Below the pieces are notes generated by a model that had not been told where the DNA came from, did not search any database, and was given only the letters and a program-made list of their open reading frames with translations. From contig CAKPYH010000004.1 in the NCBI GenBank assembly GCA_934202735.1, forward strand, positions 62,001-126,000: DNA of 64,000 nt, read 5' to 3'. Of this stretch, positions 25,893 through 34,609 are shown one piece after another. This DNA comes from an uncultured Alphaproteobacteria bacterium (GTDB lineage Bacteria > Pseudomonadota > Alphaproteobacteria > CAAHEQ01 > UBA3637). The first letter of the stretch is position 1. Every line of letters begins with the position of its first letter. The position numbers were made by a program, and so were the translations under genes.

Positions 25893-26399
25893 ATGAAAAT
25901 ACAATTACGTCCTTTACGCCAACACGAAACGGAAGATGTGTATCTTCTTTTTCAAGCTATTCCAGCACAGGAGGAAGGTTTTGATAATTTTGCAAACGGC
26001 TTGTCAAAAACGGATTTTGAAAAGTTTATTTTACATAACATCGATCGGGCAAATGGTGTTGGGCTTGATAAAGGGTATTTAAGCCACACAATTTACATAT
26101 TTTTTATTGATGGGAAACCTGTTGGTATTTCCAAAATCAGGACCTATTCTGACAACACCCTATTAAAACGCGGCGGGCATATTGGTTGCGCAATCAGTCC
26201 CGCTTTCAGAGGAAAAGGCTACGGCACCTTATTGCTGGCCGAAACCATAAAAGAGGCTCACAAAAAAGGACTAAAAGACATTTTAATGGGATGTTATAGC
26301 AGCAATTTACCCTCTAGTCATATGATTGAGAAGAATGGTGGTGTATTAGAAGAAAAAAGCAACAACATTTCATGGTATTGGATAAAACCAAAGACTTAA
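25893..26399 (+). CDS. GNAT acetyltransferase (cassette)
   Basis: A 168-residue GNAT protein: GGHIGCAISPAFRGKGYGTL gives the acetyl-CoA loop (RGKGYG), and NLPSSHMIEKNGGVLEE is the usual C-terminal segment. The start at 25893 follows CAGGAG. It is on the plus strand against the phage genes and lies exactly between Rz and the holin-like gene; its stop codon overlaps the holin-like stop, as TTAA. Substrate unknown; an accessory insertion. Confidence 0.82.
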   Translation: MKIQLRPLRQHETEDVYLLFQAIPAQEEGFDNFANGLSKTDFEKFILHNIDRANGVGLDKGYLSHTIYIFFIDGKPVGISKIRTYSDNTLLKRGGHIGCAISPAFRGKGYGTLLLAETIKEAHKKGLKDILMGCYSSNLPSSHMIEKNGGVLEEKSNNISWYWIKPKT

Positions 26400-26620
26400 T
26401 TTCGTTCCAAAAGTTTGTTATTTGATAGCACATCTTGTGTTTTTCTTTTCTTTAATCCAATATCTCGTGCGCCACTGACACCGAGTAAAATGCCCATGGC
26501 CGTTAATAAATATTCCCAGTCTACTACCGGCAGGCCCGTTATAGGTGCGATCAGGCAGTTATGGAGGAATCCATAACACAGGATCCACCCGAGGACCGGG
26601 ATCCAAAGCCGCTTTTTCAT
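26396..26620 (-). CDS. Putative holin-like membrane protein
   Basis: A 74-residue protein with two or three hydrophobic segments (WIPVLGWILCYGFL, and YLLTAMGILLGVSGARDI) and a basic, charged tail. The size, topology and its place next to the muramidase and the spanins fit a small holin of the 3TM type. Start overlaps the muramidase stop by four bases. Family assignment is by pattern and position. Confidence 0.6.
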   Translation of the reverse strand: MKKRLWIPVLGWILCYGFLHNCLIAPITGLPVVDWEYLLTAMGILLGVSGARDIGLKKRKTQDVLSNNKLLERN

Positions 26621-27096
26621 GCCATTTGTATTCCTTTCAATAGAGTTTCATTAGAGTATGGCTGTATGCCGTTTTCATGTCTGATGATTGCCTTAATAAA
26701 GACCATCAAAACACCATCTTCCACAAGGTCTACCGGTGTGTCCGGCGTGATGTTTAACTGCCGGGATACGCTGTCAATATACGAAACTGTCTCATTTTCG
26801 GTTGGTGGTGCATACTGGCTGATAATCTTCTGGGGCGTATTAAGATCATAAAGCCGCTGATAGTTCCGGAGTAATTTAGCCAACGCTCGGATCCCATATT
26901 CTGGCTTTTCAAATGCGCAAAAGGACGGATCCTGTTGCTTTCCGTCTTTCTTTAATCCTTTCCAGTCTGCTCCCCAACGGATGTGCCCGGGGTTATTATT
27001 TGCGATGCCTCTCGGCACGCCAACACGTAAGCCTCGAACTTCGCCGTTGACTCGTTCTCGACAACTATCGTTTCTTATGCCGCGTGGTGTGTTCAT
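26617..27096 (-). CDS. Phage muramidase-like protein (structural P5 type)
   Basis: About 159 residues. The domain NNNPGHIRWGADWKGL, then FAFEKPEYGIRA-like residues, YQRLYDLNTPQKIISQYAPP and ENETVSYIDSVSRQL match the phage peptidoglycan-degrading proteins that begin with NNPGNIR. Start taken at 27096; the first 35 residues contain PRGIRN and then PRGIANNN, which looks like a small duplication or an altered N-terminus. Acts as endolysin or virion muramidase. Confidence 0.75.
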   Translation of the reverse strand: MNTPRGIRNDSCRERVNGEVRGLRVGVPRGIANNNPGHIRWGADWKGLKKDGKQQDPSFCAFEKPEYGIRALAKLLRNYQRLYDLNTPQKIISQYAPPTENETVSYIDSVSRQLNITPDTPVDLVEDGVLMVFIKAIIRHENGIQPYSNETLLKGIQMA

Positions 27097-27310
27097 TGTG
27101 CATTTCCCATAAAAGCTGATGTAATTCATCAATCTTTGTCTCCAGGCGATTGATGTTAACCTGAGTGGCATATTCTTTAGCCACCGCAACTTTGAACTCG
27201 TTGAGGTCACGGTCAAGGAGTTTTATTTCCTTGCGTTGCTCCCCGAGTTTATAAAAAAACCAGCCAAAGGCCGGTACGCAGATGATCTGTAAAAATTGAA
27301 TCCAATCCAT
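27065..27310 (-). CDS. Small phage membrane protein with coiled coil
   Basis: An 81-residue protein: N-terminal hydrophobic helix (FLQIICVPAFGWFFYKL), then a charged helix likely to form a coiled coil (INRLETKIDELHQLLWEM). Start at 27310 follows AAAGGA. Position between TipJ and the muramidase suggests a lysis-associated role. No family recognised. Confidence 0.6.
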   Translation of the reverse strand: MDWIQFLQIICVPAFGWFFYKLGEQRKEIKLLDRDLNEFKVAVAKEYATQVNINRLETKIDELHQLLWEMHNEHTTRHKKR

Positions 27311-27323
27311 GGTTTGTCCTTTC

Positions 27324-29555
27324 TTAATTAGCGTGAACTCTACTGTCCTCAATAACGGCAGTAATTTCAACCTTGTCCGAGCGCGGTTTAATCCCAGTCA
27401 CTCGCGCTAATGTCCCCCATTTGTCCTGTATTCCAACGGCAAAATGAGTTCGTTCTGAATCAGTCCCAGTATCAATAGGAATATCGGGCATATCCAGTAA
27501 AATGACTTCTGTCGGCAGCGATCCGGCTTTTACCCGGTATGGCCCGGACAATTCGCCAGTGCGAGTACGTAAGGCTAAATAGTGAGCTTGGCTCTCGGTA
27601 AATTCTAACGGTTCCGATAGCGTGAGTGTTGTATCATTTACTGATATTACTTCGCCACCGGTTCCCCAATGAGGCATATCGTGTGTGATTGAGATTAAAT
27701 CCCCATAACTCGGGATTAAGCCCTCCAGTTCGGTTGAAAATGTCACAATGCGCCGGCGATAGCGGTTGGCCAACGCCATATAGACTGCTTCCCGGAGAGC
27801 TTGGTTTTTATCGGTGCAACCGAATAACTCAACAGTTGCCGTCTTAGCCGAGGCCGATTCTGCAAAGGTTCCCGTCACTTCCGATGTTTTCCAAGTTCGG
27901 TCCGAAAAATACTGAACGCAAACACTGTCCGCCGTATCTTCAGACGGCATGATATATTGAATAGTCAGGCTGTTTTTGACGATGTTTCTTGGCCCAAACA
28001 GAGCCACCGGTATGGATTTGGGTTCGTCCCGGACAAAGCGAACAATCCCTCCTTGAATGTAGGGAACGGAACGTCCGACTTTGCAGGTTCGCGACAAGGC
28101 ATCATAAACCGTCAATTTTGAATCAAAGACAGCATTAAACATATCACCGCGTGCGGCCCAAATCTGATCCAGCCGGTATAAACCTTCAAGATCTATGGAT
28201 TTGTCGGTCAGCCTTGCACCATAGTTGGCCTTTAAGATATCGGCTATTACCCAAGCAATAGAGCGTGTCGGCACTCTGTCGGTCCAGCCACCTGACGGCG
28301 ACCATGTTGGCAATTTTCTTGTGACAATACAATTTACCATTCGGCTAGACCTTTGCGACAGGTTGTTGGTGGCTTTCATCTGAATAGCCAGCAGCGTCAC
28401 ATTCCCATAATCCGGCGTTGATACAATGAAGCCTTTTGCCGAGACCCAACGGAGCTCGTGTCCAGCGCGTGAAGATGTGTCTTTGTCATCTAACCGCGTG
28501 GCCCGGACTACGTATCTGCCTTTTGCCACCGAATAACCATATGTCCGGTAAAGACCGTTGACCGTATTACCTGATAATGTTTCGGTCCCGAGAGTGAACC
28601 AGTCACCCAAAGGATTATCCTCATCATCAATTTTACGGGCATCAATCCGCCATTGGACCGATTTTGTATTCAAGCCACCACTGTCGTTTGCGTAATAAAG
28701 TCCGCGCTGACAGGCGATATCTATCTCAATCCGATCAATTTCACTTTCGGTCGGGTTCAACACAAACGGCCCGATTGTATTATTTTTTAAGAGTTCCTGA
28801 CCGGCAACTTCAGGCGAAGTTACCACATCATCACGAAAGAGCGTGTTCTTCTCGCCCGGATTGAGAATCTGATATGTTATCTCTTCAAACGAGCTGTTCG
28901 GGGTATCTTCAATTCTGATTTGTTCCACATCGTATTCGCCTTGGCCAATGCAATGGAGTTGATAAACATATTGTTCATCGTTGATATAACCATAATAAGG
29001 GGTGCTTGCAAAATCCGGATAAATCAGATGTCGGCCATAAATCACAGGGATTGGATTACCCAAGCGCGCCTGATTCCCTTGGGCTTGCAAAGAATAGGTC
29101 GGGCTTTGTGTGGCAATAGCACTTACGGATCCGCCGCCGTTTAAGGACGCTTTGGGTGTTGGTACAAAAGTATTGACCAACATACCGCCGGCCACAGACA
29201 CACCGGCCGCCGCCAATCCGCCCCAAACGGCACCATAGGCTGCTCCCACAATACCGCCGGTATAAACGGAAGCGACAACAACTGCGACCATGAGAACAAC
29301 CTGCAACGGGTTGGATGATTTGCCGCCACCTCCCAAAGGAAGCGTGATGAAGCAAACAAGCGAATCCGGCTGAACAATGTCATGCCAAAACTTTCTGAGG
29401 ACCGCAACACCGTTAATCATACAAATTGTCGGGCGTTTCAGGTCCACTTTCTGTTTTTCAATCAGTTGCCAGATCGTTTTCCCTTCATCAAGGACACGAT
29501 CTATCCGCCCCTTGTTCGGCTGAAAAGGGTTTGTAATGTGTGAAAAATAAATCAT
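27324..29555 (-). CDS. Tail tip protein, TipJ / host-specificity family
   Basis: A 743-residue central tail-tip protein that contacts the host. N-terminal part, about 1-80, is a small domain like the lambda I protein; next comes a Gly/Ala-rich hydrophobic stretch (about residues 86-130), a hallmark of this family; then the J-type body with RSIAWVIADILKANYGARL and RIVTFSTELEGLIPSYGDLI. Much shorter than lambda J but normal for TipJ of alphaproteobacterial phages. Its start is 14 bases downstream of the terminator of the toxin-antitoxin cassette. Confidence 0.85.
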   Translation of the reverse strand: MIYFSHITNPFQPNKGRIDRVLDEGKTIWQLIEKQKVDLKRPTICMINGVAVLRKFWHDIVQPDSLVCFITLPLGGGGKSSNPLQVVLMVAVVVASVYTGGIVGAAYGAVWGGLAAAGVSVAGGMLVNTFVPTPKASLNGGGSVSAIATQSPTYSLQAQGNQARLGNPIPVIYGRHLIYPDFASTPYYGYINDEQYVYQLHCIGQGEYDVEQIRIEDTPNSSFEEITYQILNPGEKNTLFRDDVVTSPEVAGQELLKNNTIGPFVLNPTESEIDRIEIDIACQRGLYYANDSGGLNTKSVQWRIDARKIDDEDNPLGDWFTLGTETLSGNTVNGLYRTYGYSVAKGRYVVRATRLDDKDTSSRAGHELRWVSAKGFIVSTPDYGNVTLLAIQMKATNNLSQRSSRMVNCIVTRKLPTWSPSGGWTDRVPTRSIAWVIADILKANYGARLTDKSIDLEGLYRLDQIWAARGDMFNAVFDSKLTVYDALSRTCKVGRSVPYIQGGIVRFVRDEPKSIPVALFGPRNIVKNSLTIQYIMPSEDTADSVCVQYFSDRTWKTSEVTGTFAESASAKTATVELFGCTDKNQALREAVYMALANRYRRRIVTFSTELEGLIPSYGDLISITHDMPHWGTGGEVISVNDTTLTLSEPLEFTESQAHYLALRTRTGELSGPYRVKAGSLPTEVILLDMPDIPIDTGTDSERTHFAVGIQDKWGTLARVTGIKPRSDKVEITAVIEDSRVHAN

Positions 29556-29568
29556 TTATTTATTCCAT

Positions 29569-29596
29569 AAAAAATCCCCCACAAATATGTAAGGGA
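29569..29596 (-). terminator. Terminator of the toxin-antitoxin cassette
   Basis: On the minus strand an 8-bp stem UCCCUUAC/GUGGGGGA (two G-U pairs) with a six-base loop is followed by six U. It stands between the toxin stop (29672) and the TipJ start (29555). Confidence 0.65.
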
Positions 29597-29671
29597 AAAT
29601 TATCTCCGCAGTAATACAAAGGTAAGGATAAGAATTATTCATGCCATAAAATGATAAGATAGGATTTAATC

Positions 29672-30049
29672 TTATTCATAATTTTCTAATTCGGTTGTTA
29701 ATGATTCCACAATCCGATCTTTTTCTTTTTTAGATAATGTTTTTACATTATCTCTAATATGATTTCTTAAAGAAAGCAGATCTTCATAATCTAGATTTCC
29801 AACAACTTTGGCATTTTTAATTTCATTAGGTTCAAAATGAAAAACTCTATTGCAAGATACAAAACTATCATGTTCTAGGTAATTATTCTTTTTTTTAGCC
29901 AAAGGCATACATTCATATAATTTTCTATTTAAAGAATTTATACAAAAGAATAAATTATCGTCAACTACAACACAAACAGAGTATTTATAATTGCTAGGAA
30001 TAATTTGCTTATTAAAAAGATACAGGACGTTTCCAATTTCTAATGCCAT
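29672..30049 (-). CDS. Putative toxin partner of a Panacea-domain protein
   Basis: A 125-residue protein with strand-rich N-terminal half (IGNVLYLFNKQIIPS, YSVCVVVDDNLFFCINS) that recalls SH3-like MazF/PemK-type toxins, and a C-terminal helical part (LSKKEKDRIVESLTTELENY). It begins two bases after the DUF4065 gene, the standard position for the toxin in Panacea toxin-antitoxin pairs. Family not certain; identification leans on the neighbour. Confidence 0.55.
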   Translation of the reverse strand: MALEIGNVLYLFNKQIIPSNYKYSVCVVVDDNLFFCINSLNRKLYECMPLAKKKNNYLEHDSFVSCNRVFHFEPNEIKNAKVVGNLDYEDLLSLRNHIRDNVKTLSKKEKDRIVESLTTELENYE

Positions 30050-30050
30050 T

Positions 30051-30569
30051 TTAGAAAACCATTTTTTCTGTAAGATCTCCCATGTCTTCTAAATCGGCAA
30101 GTACATCTTCGTTATTAATCATATCTTCATAAGGTATGGGACAAGAGCGTGTATTTTTTAATTCTTCTTTGTGTTTTTCCCATGCTGGATGAATATGATT
30201 CTTGTTTTTTACTTCGGAAAATGATAAATCTGCGTATTCTGAAATTCCATGTTCCAAAGCCTCTATATCCGTATCAGAAAAAACATCTAATGTTGGACTC
30301 GAGTTAGCTTTAAAACCGTTCTTTGAACATTTATAAAAGGGAACATTTTGCGTAATTTCTAGTAAATCTTTCATTAAGCTTGGAACGGTACCATAATTCA
30401 TCGCTACATAATTTTCCCCATAAATAGGACGCCCGTATTTATTTAAATGATAACAATCAGCATCAAACATCACTTTCATAATGTTATATTTATTGATACC
30501 TGGCTTTCTATTCAGTATCCAAAGCAAACACTGCATAGCCTTTTCTGGATTCTTTGTAAACTTTATCAT
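30051..30569 (-). CDS. Panacea (DUF4065 / SocA-like) antitoxin
   Basis: A 172-residue protein with the DUF4065 layout: MQCLLWILNRKPGINKYNIM, then LMKVMFDAD-like helix, YGRPIYGENYVAMNYGTVPS, and DTDIEALEHGISEYADLSFS. Panacea-domain antitoxins neutralise a range of unrelated toxins encoded next to them and are frequent in prophages, where some act in phage defence. Own promoter upstream and own terminator downstream of the pair. Confidence 0.82.
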   Translation of the reverse strand: MIKFTKNPEKAMQCLLWILNRKPGINKYNIMKVMFDADCYHLNKYGRPIYGENYVAMNYGTVPSLMKDLLEITQNVPFYKCSKNGFKANSSPTLDVFSDTDIEALEHGISEYADLSFSEVKNKNHIHPAWEKHKEELKNTRSCPIPYEDMINNEDVLADLEDMGDLTEKMVF

Positions 30570-30643
30570 TTATCCTCTCAATCTTCGAGTTCTTCTGCAA
30601 GGTAAAAGCTTTTTAATAATGAATGTGCTAAAAACTACTTTTT

Positions 30644-30671
30644 ATTATACAGTTTTTTTAAAAAAAGTCAA
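30644..30671 (-). promoter_or_regulatory. Promoter of the toxin-antitoxin cassette
   Basis: Minus strand: -35 TTGACT (30666-30671), 16-bp spacer, -10 TATAAT (30644-30649). The -35 lies 27 bases past the stop of the phage NlpC gene. Confidence 0.75.
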
Positions 30672-30697
30672 GTTATTTTCTATATGGCGTAAATCAT

Positions 30698-31102
30698 TTA
30701 TTTTCCTTTTACCCTATAATAGCTATCAATTTGCCAGCCGCACAGGCGCATAGACGGCAAATCCTGAAACACCACACCACTATCGTGGCAACAATGGAGA
30801 ACGCCTCCACCATCAACATCTAGCCACAGGCCAGCATGAACGGGATATTTAGATTGCCTAAGCAAAACGACATCACCGTCTTGCGGCTTTTCAACTTCAT
30901 TAAATGCCCGGAAAGCAGGATCCTCTTTGAATGCAATTAAAACGCTCCGGAGATTATCCGGATTAACGTTTACCGCCGGCACATCTATGCCGTATTCGTG
31001 CTTCAGGATCCAGCGCACCATTCCCCAACAGTCAAATTCATCAGGGCCTTGCGCACCGGCAACCCAGGGCAAGCCTATATATTTACAAGCAAAATGTGTC
31101 AT
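30698..31102 (-). CDS. NlpC/P60 tail assembly peptidase
   Basis: A 134-residue NlpC/P60 cysteine peptidase, the phage tail-tip type (lambda K-like C-terminal domain). Catalytic Cys in DEFDCWGMVRWIL, His in YPVHAGLWLD; the third residue lies in the following strand VLHCCHD. It would cut peptidoglycan cross-bridges or process tail proteins. In related phages it follows DUF1833 and precedes TipJ; here both gaps hold cassettes. Confidence 0.85.
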   Translation of the reverse strand: MTHFACKYIGLPWVAGAQGPDEFDCWGMVRWILKHEYGIDVPAVNVNPDNLRSVLIAFKEDPAFRAFNEVEKPQDGDVVLLRQSKYPVHAGLWLDVDGGGVLHCCHDSGVVFQDLPSMRLCGWQIDSYYRVKGK

Positions 31103-31122
31103 TTAATTACTTTTTTATCTGA

Positions 31123-31926
31123 TTAATTAATTATAGTTTTTACGATATTAATGAGTGCAGAGATAAGGTAGTAAAGAGATGTAAATGCAATAACTCCACC
31201 GATAAAAGGATTTGTATGAAAAAAATTAAAAAAAGCAAAAAGATATCCACCATTTAATTGCCAATAAGAAGTATTTGTTTTTAAGTGGTTATCAGCCACC
31301 CTCTGCAAAATGTTTGCAAAAATATCAACTTTTCTTAGCGTTGATTGATGAAGTTTAATATAATTTTTTTCTTCAAAAGCTTGAGCCTCTTCTTCTCCAG
31401 ACAAAAAATTTGTATCAGTTATTTTATTTTTTTTCACTATAGAAAAAAGACGTGGGTGCTCTATATAACCAACGCCATATGCATCTATCAATAAACGAGC
31501 CAGATCCTGTTTCTTATCATCTTGTATAACATATGGTTTTCCACCTAAGATTTTATAACGTAATTCAATGGCTGCAAAACCAAAATTTTCATCTCGCATA
31601 TTCCAATGAACGAATGTTTTATCTTCATTTTTGTGTACAAAATCATAAAATCTTTTGAGCATAGATTTTTCCAGTTTGTCGTAAGATTTTTCTATTTTCC
31701 TCTTATCTATGGCTTGTAACTCTGCTTCCTTGTGTATAGAAAAAGAACGTGTTTGACCATCATTTAATTTCCTCACAGCTATAGATGTTATTTTCGGTGA
31801 GCTACCATCTGTGCGATCATAGAAACTTTCACAAGAATAATGTATGAGTAAAACGTTTTTAGAATCCGCCATCAAAGTTCTGATCTGAGCTAAAGCATCT
31901 TTTCTTCTTTTTAAATTGATTTTCAT
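31123..31926 (-). CDS. Unknown membrane-anchored protein (cassette)
   Basis: A 267-residue protein I cannot assign. The N-terminal 170 residues are soluble, with VLLIHYSCESFYDRTDGSS and FVHWNMRDENFGFAAIELRY, both rich in potential catalytic residues and suggestive of an RNase-H-like or other enzymatic fold. A helical linker follows, and the C-terminus has one or two membrane segments (FIGGVIAFTSLYYLISALI). AT-rich, inserted between DUF1833 and NlpC. A weak promoter TTGATT-N17-TATACG lies right after the DUF1833 stop. An enzyme domain tethered to the membrane is common in phage-defence proteins, but that is only a guess here. Confidence 0.6.
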   Translation of the reverse strand: MKINLKRRKDALAQIRTLMADSKNVLLIHYSCESFYDRTDGSSPKITSIAVRKLNDGQTRSFSIHKEAELQAIDKRKIEKSYDKLEKSMLKRFYDFVHKNEDKTFVHWNMRDENFGFAAIELRYKILGGKPYVIQDDKKQDLARLLIDAYGVGYIEHPRLFSIVKKNKITDTNFLSGEEEAQAFEEKNYIKLHQSTLRKVDIFANILQRVADNHLKTNTSYWQLNGGYLFAFFNFFHTNPFIGGVIAFTSLYYLISALINIVKTIIN

Positions 31927-31986
31927 ATTTTAACCTATATTCCTTCTAAACTTACGTATACATTAAAAATAAAAAAAAATCAATAA

Positions 31987-32529
31987 TTATCGTGTTAATC
32001 CCGGATAGTTTTTAACGGTATAGTTTTCTGACGGAAAAGACCTGTTCCCGATATCCATCATGCGGGCCGTAGCCGTTATTTTATAACAGTCCACATGAAT
32101 ATCAGTAATAACCAAGGTTATCGGCGGATCCATCTGCGGCGTTGTCAGGTCGTCAGACAGATATGGCCGGTATGTCAGCTCGATCATATCCTGTGTTTCA
32201 ATAGCCCGGTCAAGATAAGCGATCATCTCGGTTGAAACGTTGTCGATCGTGACCGAAATCTCAGGTGTCGGCGTGTTGTTGACCGGTGGCAATTCCAGAT
32301 CAAACGCCATGGCGATAAATAAAACGGCTTGACCCGCGTCCAACGGGGCTGAATCTTCCAACACACATAAGTGGTCTTGATAATCCCGCACGACCCGAAT
32401 AGCGGTCGGCGCACCCAAAGCGTCCTTAAAACTAGGGTGGCGCAGTTCCAATGTGTGCAAAATCACAACATCGCTGGGCGCAGAAGCATAGGCTTCTTTC
32501 AAAGCTTGGGAAAGCGTTTCATCTGTCAT
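31987..32529 (-). CDS. Phage tail protein, DUF1833 family
   Basis: A 180-residue protein with the DUF1833 pattern: VVILHTLELRHPSF, IRVVRDYQDH, then MIELTYRPYLSDD and the C-terminal MMDIGNRSFPSENYTVKNYP. This family is a minor tail component in siphophages, encoded just before NlpC/P60 and TipJ. Start four bases before the stop of the upstream tail gene's end. Confidence 0.85.
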   Translation of the reverse strand: MTDETLSQALKEAYASAPSDVVILHTLELRHPSFKDALGAPTAIRVVRDYQDHLCVLEDSAPLDAGQAVLFIAMAFDLELPPVNNTPTPEISVTIDNVSTEMIAYLDRAIETQDMIELTYRPYLSDDLTTPQMDPPITLVITDIHVDCYKITATARMMDIGNRSFPSENYTVKNYPGLTR

Positions 32530-32532
32530 TGT

Positions 32533-33234
32533 TTATCCGTTATTTGAGTTGGTTGCATCGGGCTCGTTATACCCCAAAAAGACAACTTTGACATAACCGC
32601 CATTACCCAAAAAGACCTTGTTGTTAAAATCTGTCAAATCATTGATTTTAACATCTATGGAATTGCCAAGCTTGGGTGTATTTAAGTCGTCCCCAGGATA
32701 ACCGCTGCCCCGCATAAAATATGTTGTATCATTATTTAAAAACAAGTTGCCGTTCTTGGTATCCGTATAAAGCGGGATATGGGTTTGACTGACGGTTGCA
32801 TTGATAACGGCCGTGCCTCCAATCCCCACTTCGTTGGGACAATCTTCGGCCATAGCCCCTTGCCGGGAATAGGCTTCTTGCCCTCCATTGGCACACAAGT
32901 ACAAGACATCATCAATATAACTGAGATCCGAGTTCATCTTGGAATTATAAACGCCTTTTGGCTCTCCCACGTGATAGGTATGTGTCCCGGCAGACAAGCG
33001 AAATACGCCCCGGATAAATGCCCCACTGCCACCCGAAGCGCCAAAAGCCGACCACCCAAAAGCCCATTCATTGGCTCCACCCGAACCGATCAGAGTACAT
33101 AAACACCAAGCATCTTGATCCAGTTCAAATGTCCCGTTGGCACCGATTTCACTGCTTTCGGCCAGAACGGTATCTTTTGTATAAATCCCCTTTGGATAGG
33201 CCCTTGCCAATAATTTTTGCGTCAGTATAATCAT
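32533..33234 (-). CDS. Tail-associated glycine-rich protein
   Basis: About 233 residues, start at 33234 after AAAGGAG. Glycine and serine-rich centre (GSGGANEWAFGWSAFGASGG), strand-rich elsewhere, as in phage receptor-binding or tail-tip decoration proteins. No catalytic motif seen. Located after the fibre genes and before DUF1833. Function from position. Confidence 0.6.
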   Translation of the reverse strand: MIILTQKLLARAYPKGIYTKDTVLAESSEIGANGTFELDQDAWCLCTLIGSGGANEWAFGWSAFGASGGSGAFIRGVFRLSAGTHTYHVGEPKGVYNSKMNSDLSYIDDVLYLCANGGQEAYSRQGAMAEDCPNEVGIGGTAVINATVSQTHIPLYTDTKNGNLFLNNDTTYFMRGSGYPGDDLNTPKLGNSIDVKINDLTDFNNKVFLGNGGYVKVVFLGYNEPDATNSNNG

Positions 33235-33244
33235 ATTTTCTCCT

Positions 33245-33433
33245 TTATGTTTTGTCCGCATCGGCATAGCATGTGGCATAGATTAAATCCGACACACCTT
33301 CGCTGTCTTGATAAGCTACGGCATTATCAGTAATGCGCCATTCTGTCCCCTGATAGGCACTGCCGTCCGCATTATATAATATCGTATCGGCGATAATCTC
33401 GGTTGTTTTGGTATAAATAACTTCATCGATCAT
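33245..33433 (-). CDS. Short tail protein, or tail end of the preceding gene
   Basis: A 62-residue reading frame from ATG 33433 with no clear ribosome site. The same frame is open upstream to the TAG stop of the previous gene at 33479-33481 (LDEAGTLYAWRVKERMI follows the stop), so both could once have been a single protein broken by a CAG-to-TAG change. Either a small chaperone-like protein or the severed C-terminus of the fibre protein. Confidence 0.45.
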   Translation of the reverse strand: MIDEVIYTKTTEIIADTILYNADGSAYQGTEWRITDNAVAYQDSEGVSDLIYATCYADADKT

Positions 33434-33478
33434 ACGCTCTTTGACCCGCCAAGCGTAAAGCGTCCCCGCTTCATCTAA

Positions 33479-34054
33479 CTACGGCGGCGTATAAGTCCCA
33501 ACACGGACACAAGAAAGCGCACCACAGACCCAGTTTGTCCCATTATGTTCATAAATTAAATCATAAAAGCCAGTCTCGCTGATTTGTGGTGGTTGCCCGC
33601 CAAAAAAACAGTTTGTGCCATAATCAATGGTAATGCTTTTGGTCAGTTGCATTTGCACTAAGATTTGATGAAAAACCTGATTATCCAAATCAGTCGGTAG
33701 CACAAAAGTGATATTGTCCGTGGGCGATATCCGATAAAAAGAATTATCGCAAAGCCCCATTTTCCCCGATGTAGCCAATGCCCGCACCGGCATTTTGAGT
33801 GGCTGATAGGTCAGAGTGATTTCGTTGCCATCCTTGTCCGCTATCGTCCGTGTTGCCGTATAATTTTTCCCCAGTTTATCCGCAAGGGCGGTATAAACCG
33901 CCCCCGAGGATATGGCATTACGGGATCCCGATATTGGGGAAGAATCAACCTTGACCTTACCCGCCACCGAGGCATTACCGGTTGGTATATTGTCCGTGTA
34001 TGGATACAGATAATCACCTTTTTTATTTTTAAGTTTGACGCTTTTATTTGCCAT
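33479..34054 (-). CDS. Tail fibre-like protein (paralogue 3)
   Basis: A 191-residue protein. The N-terminus MANKSVKLKNKKGDYLYPYT and the unit ISSGAVYTALADKLGKNYTA, ADKDGNEITLTYQ recur in the two genes upstream, so the three are paralogues. The unit resembles the repeated segments of phage tail fibres. The C-terminal 90 residues differ and may be the receptor-binding part. Confidence 0.7.
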   Translation of the reverse strand: MANKSVKLKNKKGDYLYPYTDNIPTGNASVAGKVKVDSSPISGSRNAISSGAVYTALADKLGKNYTATRTIADKDGNEITLTYQPLKMPVRALATSGKMGLCDNSFYRISPTDNITFVLPTDLDNQVFHQILVQMQLTKSITIDYGTNCFFGGQPPQISETGFYDLIYEHNGTNWVCGALSCVRVGTYTPP

Positions 34055-34065
34055 AAATTTCTCCT

Positions 34066-34356
34066 TTATGCCATTTCTTCATAAGAAATCGCGTCCGATA
34101 ATTTTTGGTAAGTTGTTGTAATCACATTACCGTCAGCATCGGCTGTGGCTTTGGAAGCAATATCCCCTTTGCCCAATTTTGCATCTAATGCAATTTTTGC
34201 TCCACCGGAAGTCAATGCATTCAATGATCCCGCAGTCGGTGTTTCGTCCAAAACCACCAAGCCTTTATCTGATGTAGAAGCGTCCGGCACATTGGTGGTA
34301 TAAGGTTCCAAATACTCACCGGCTCCGTTTTTTAACTTAATTTTTTTATTTGCCAT
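34066..34356 (-). CDS. Tail fibre-like protein (paralogue 2)
   Basis: A 96-residue protein starting MANKKIKLKNGAGEYLEPYT at 34356, after AAAGGA. It carries one copy of the shared unit (ALDAKLGKGDIASKATADAD, then GNVITTTYQKLSD) and lacks the variable C-terminal part, so it looks like a free repeat module. Confidence 0.65.
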   Translation of the reverse strand: MANKKIKLKNGAGEYLEPYTTNVPDASTSDKGLVVLDETPTAGSLNALTSGGAKIALDAKLGKGDIASKATADADGNVITTTYQKLSDAISYEEMA

Positions 34357-34369
34357 TATTTTTCCTTTC

Positions 34370-34609
34370 TTAATGTTCATCTTCGTATTCAAAAGTGATG
34401 ATATCACTCAATTTTGCATACGTTTTGTTGATAATATTGCCATCGGCATCGGCCGTTGCCTTGGCAGCTGTATCAGTCTTTCCCAACTTGTCTTTCAGAG
34501 CCTCAAAAACGGCCCCGGAAGAAATCATATTGGAACTGCCTGATTGAGGGGCAGTATCAAAACTTTTATCAGAAAGCCTTGATACCGGAATCTTGCTGCT
34601 ATCCGTCAT
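34370..34609 (-). CDS. Tail fibre-like protein (paralogue 1)
   Basis: A 79-residue protein consisting almost only of the shared unit: SSNMISSGAVFEALKDKLGK, then TADADGNIINKTYAKLSD. It overlaps the preceding fibre gene by four bases. Tandem, gene-sized copies of the same repeat are unusual and suggest an expanding or reassorting fibre locus. Confidence 0.6.
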   Translation of the reverse strand: MTDSSKIPVSRLSDKSFDTAPQSGSSNMISSGAVFEALKDKLGKTDTAAKATADADGNIINKTYAKLSDIITFEYEDEH

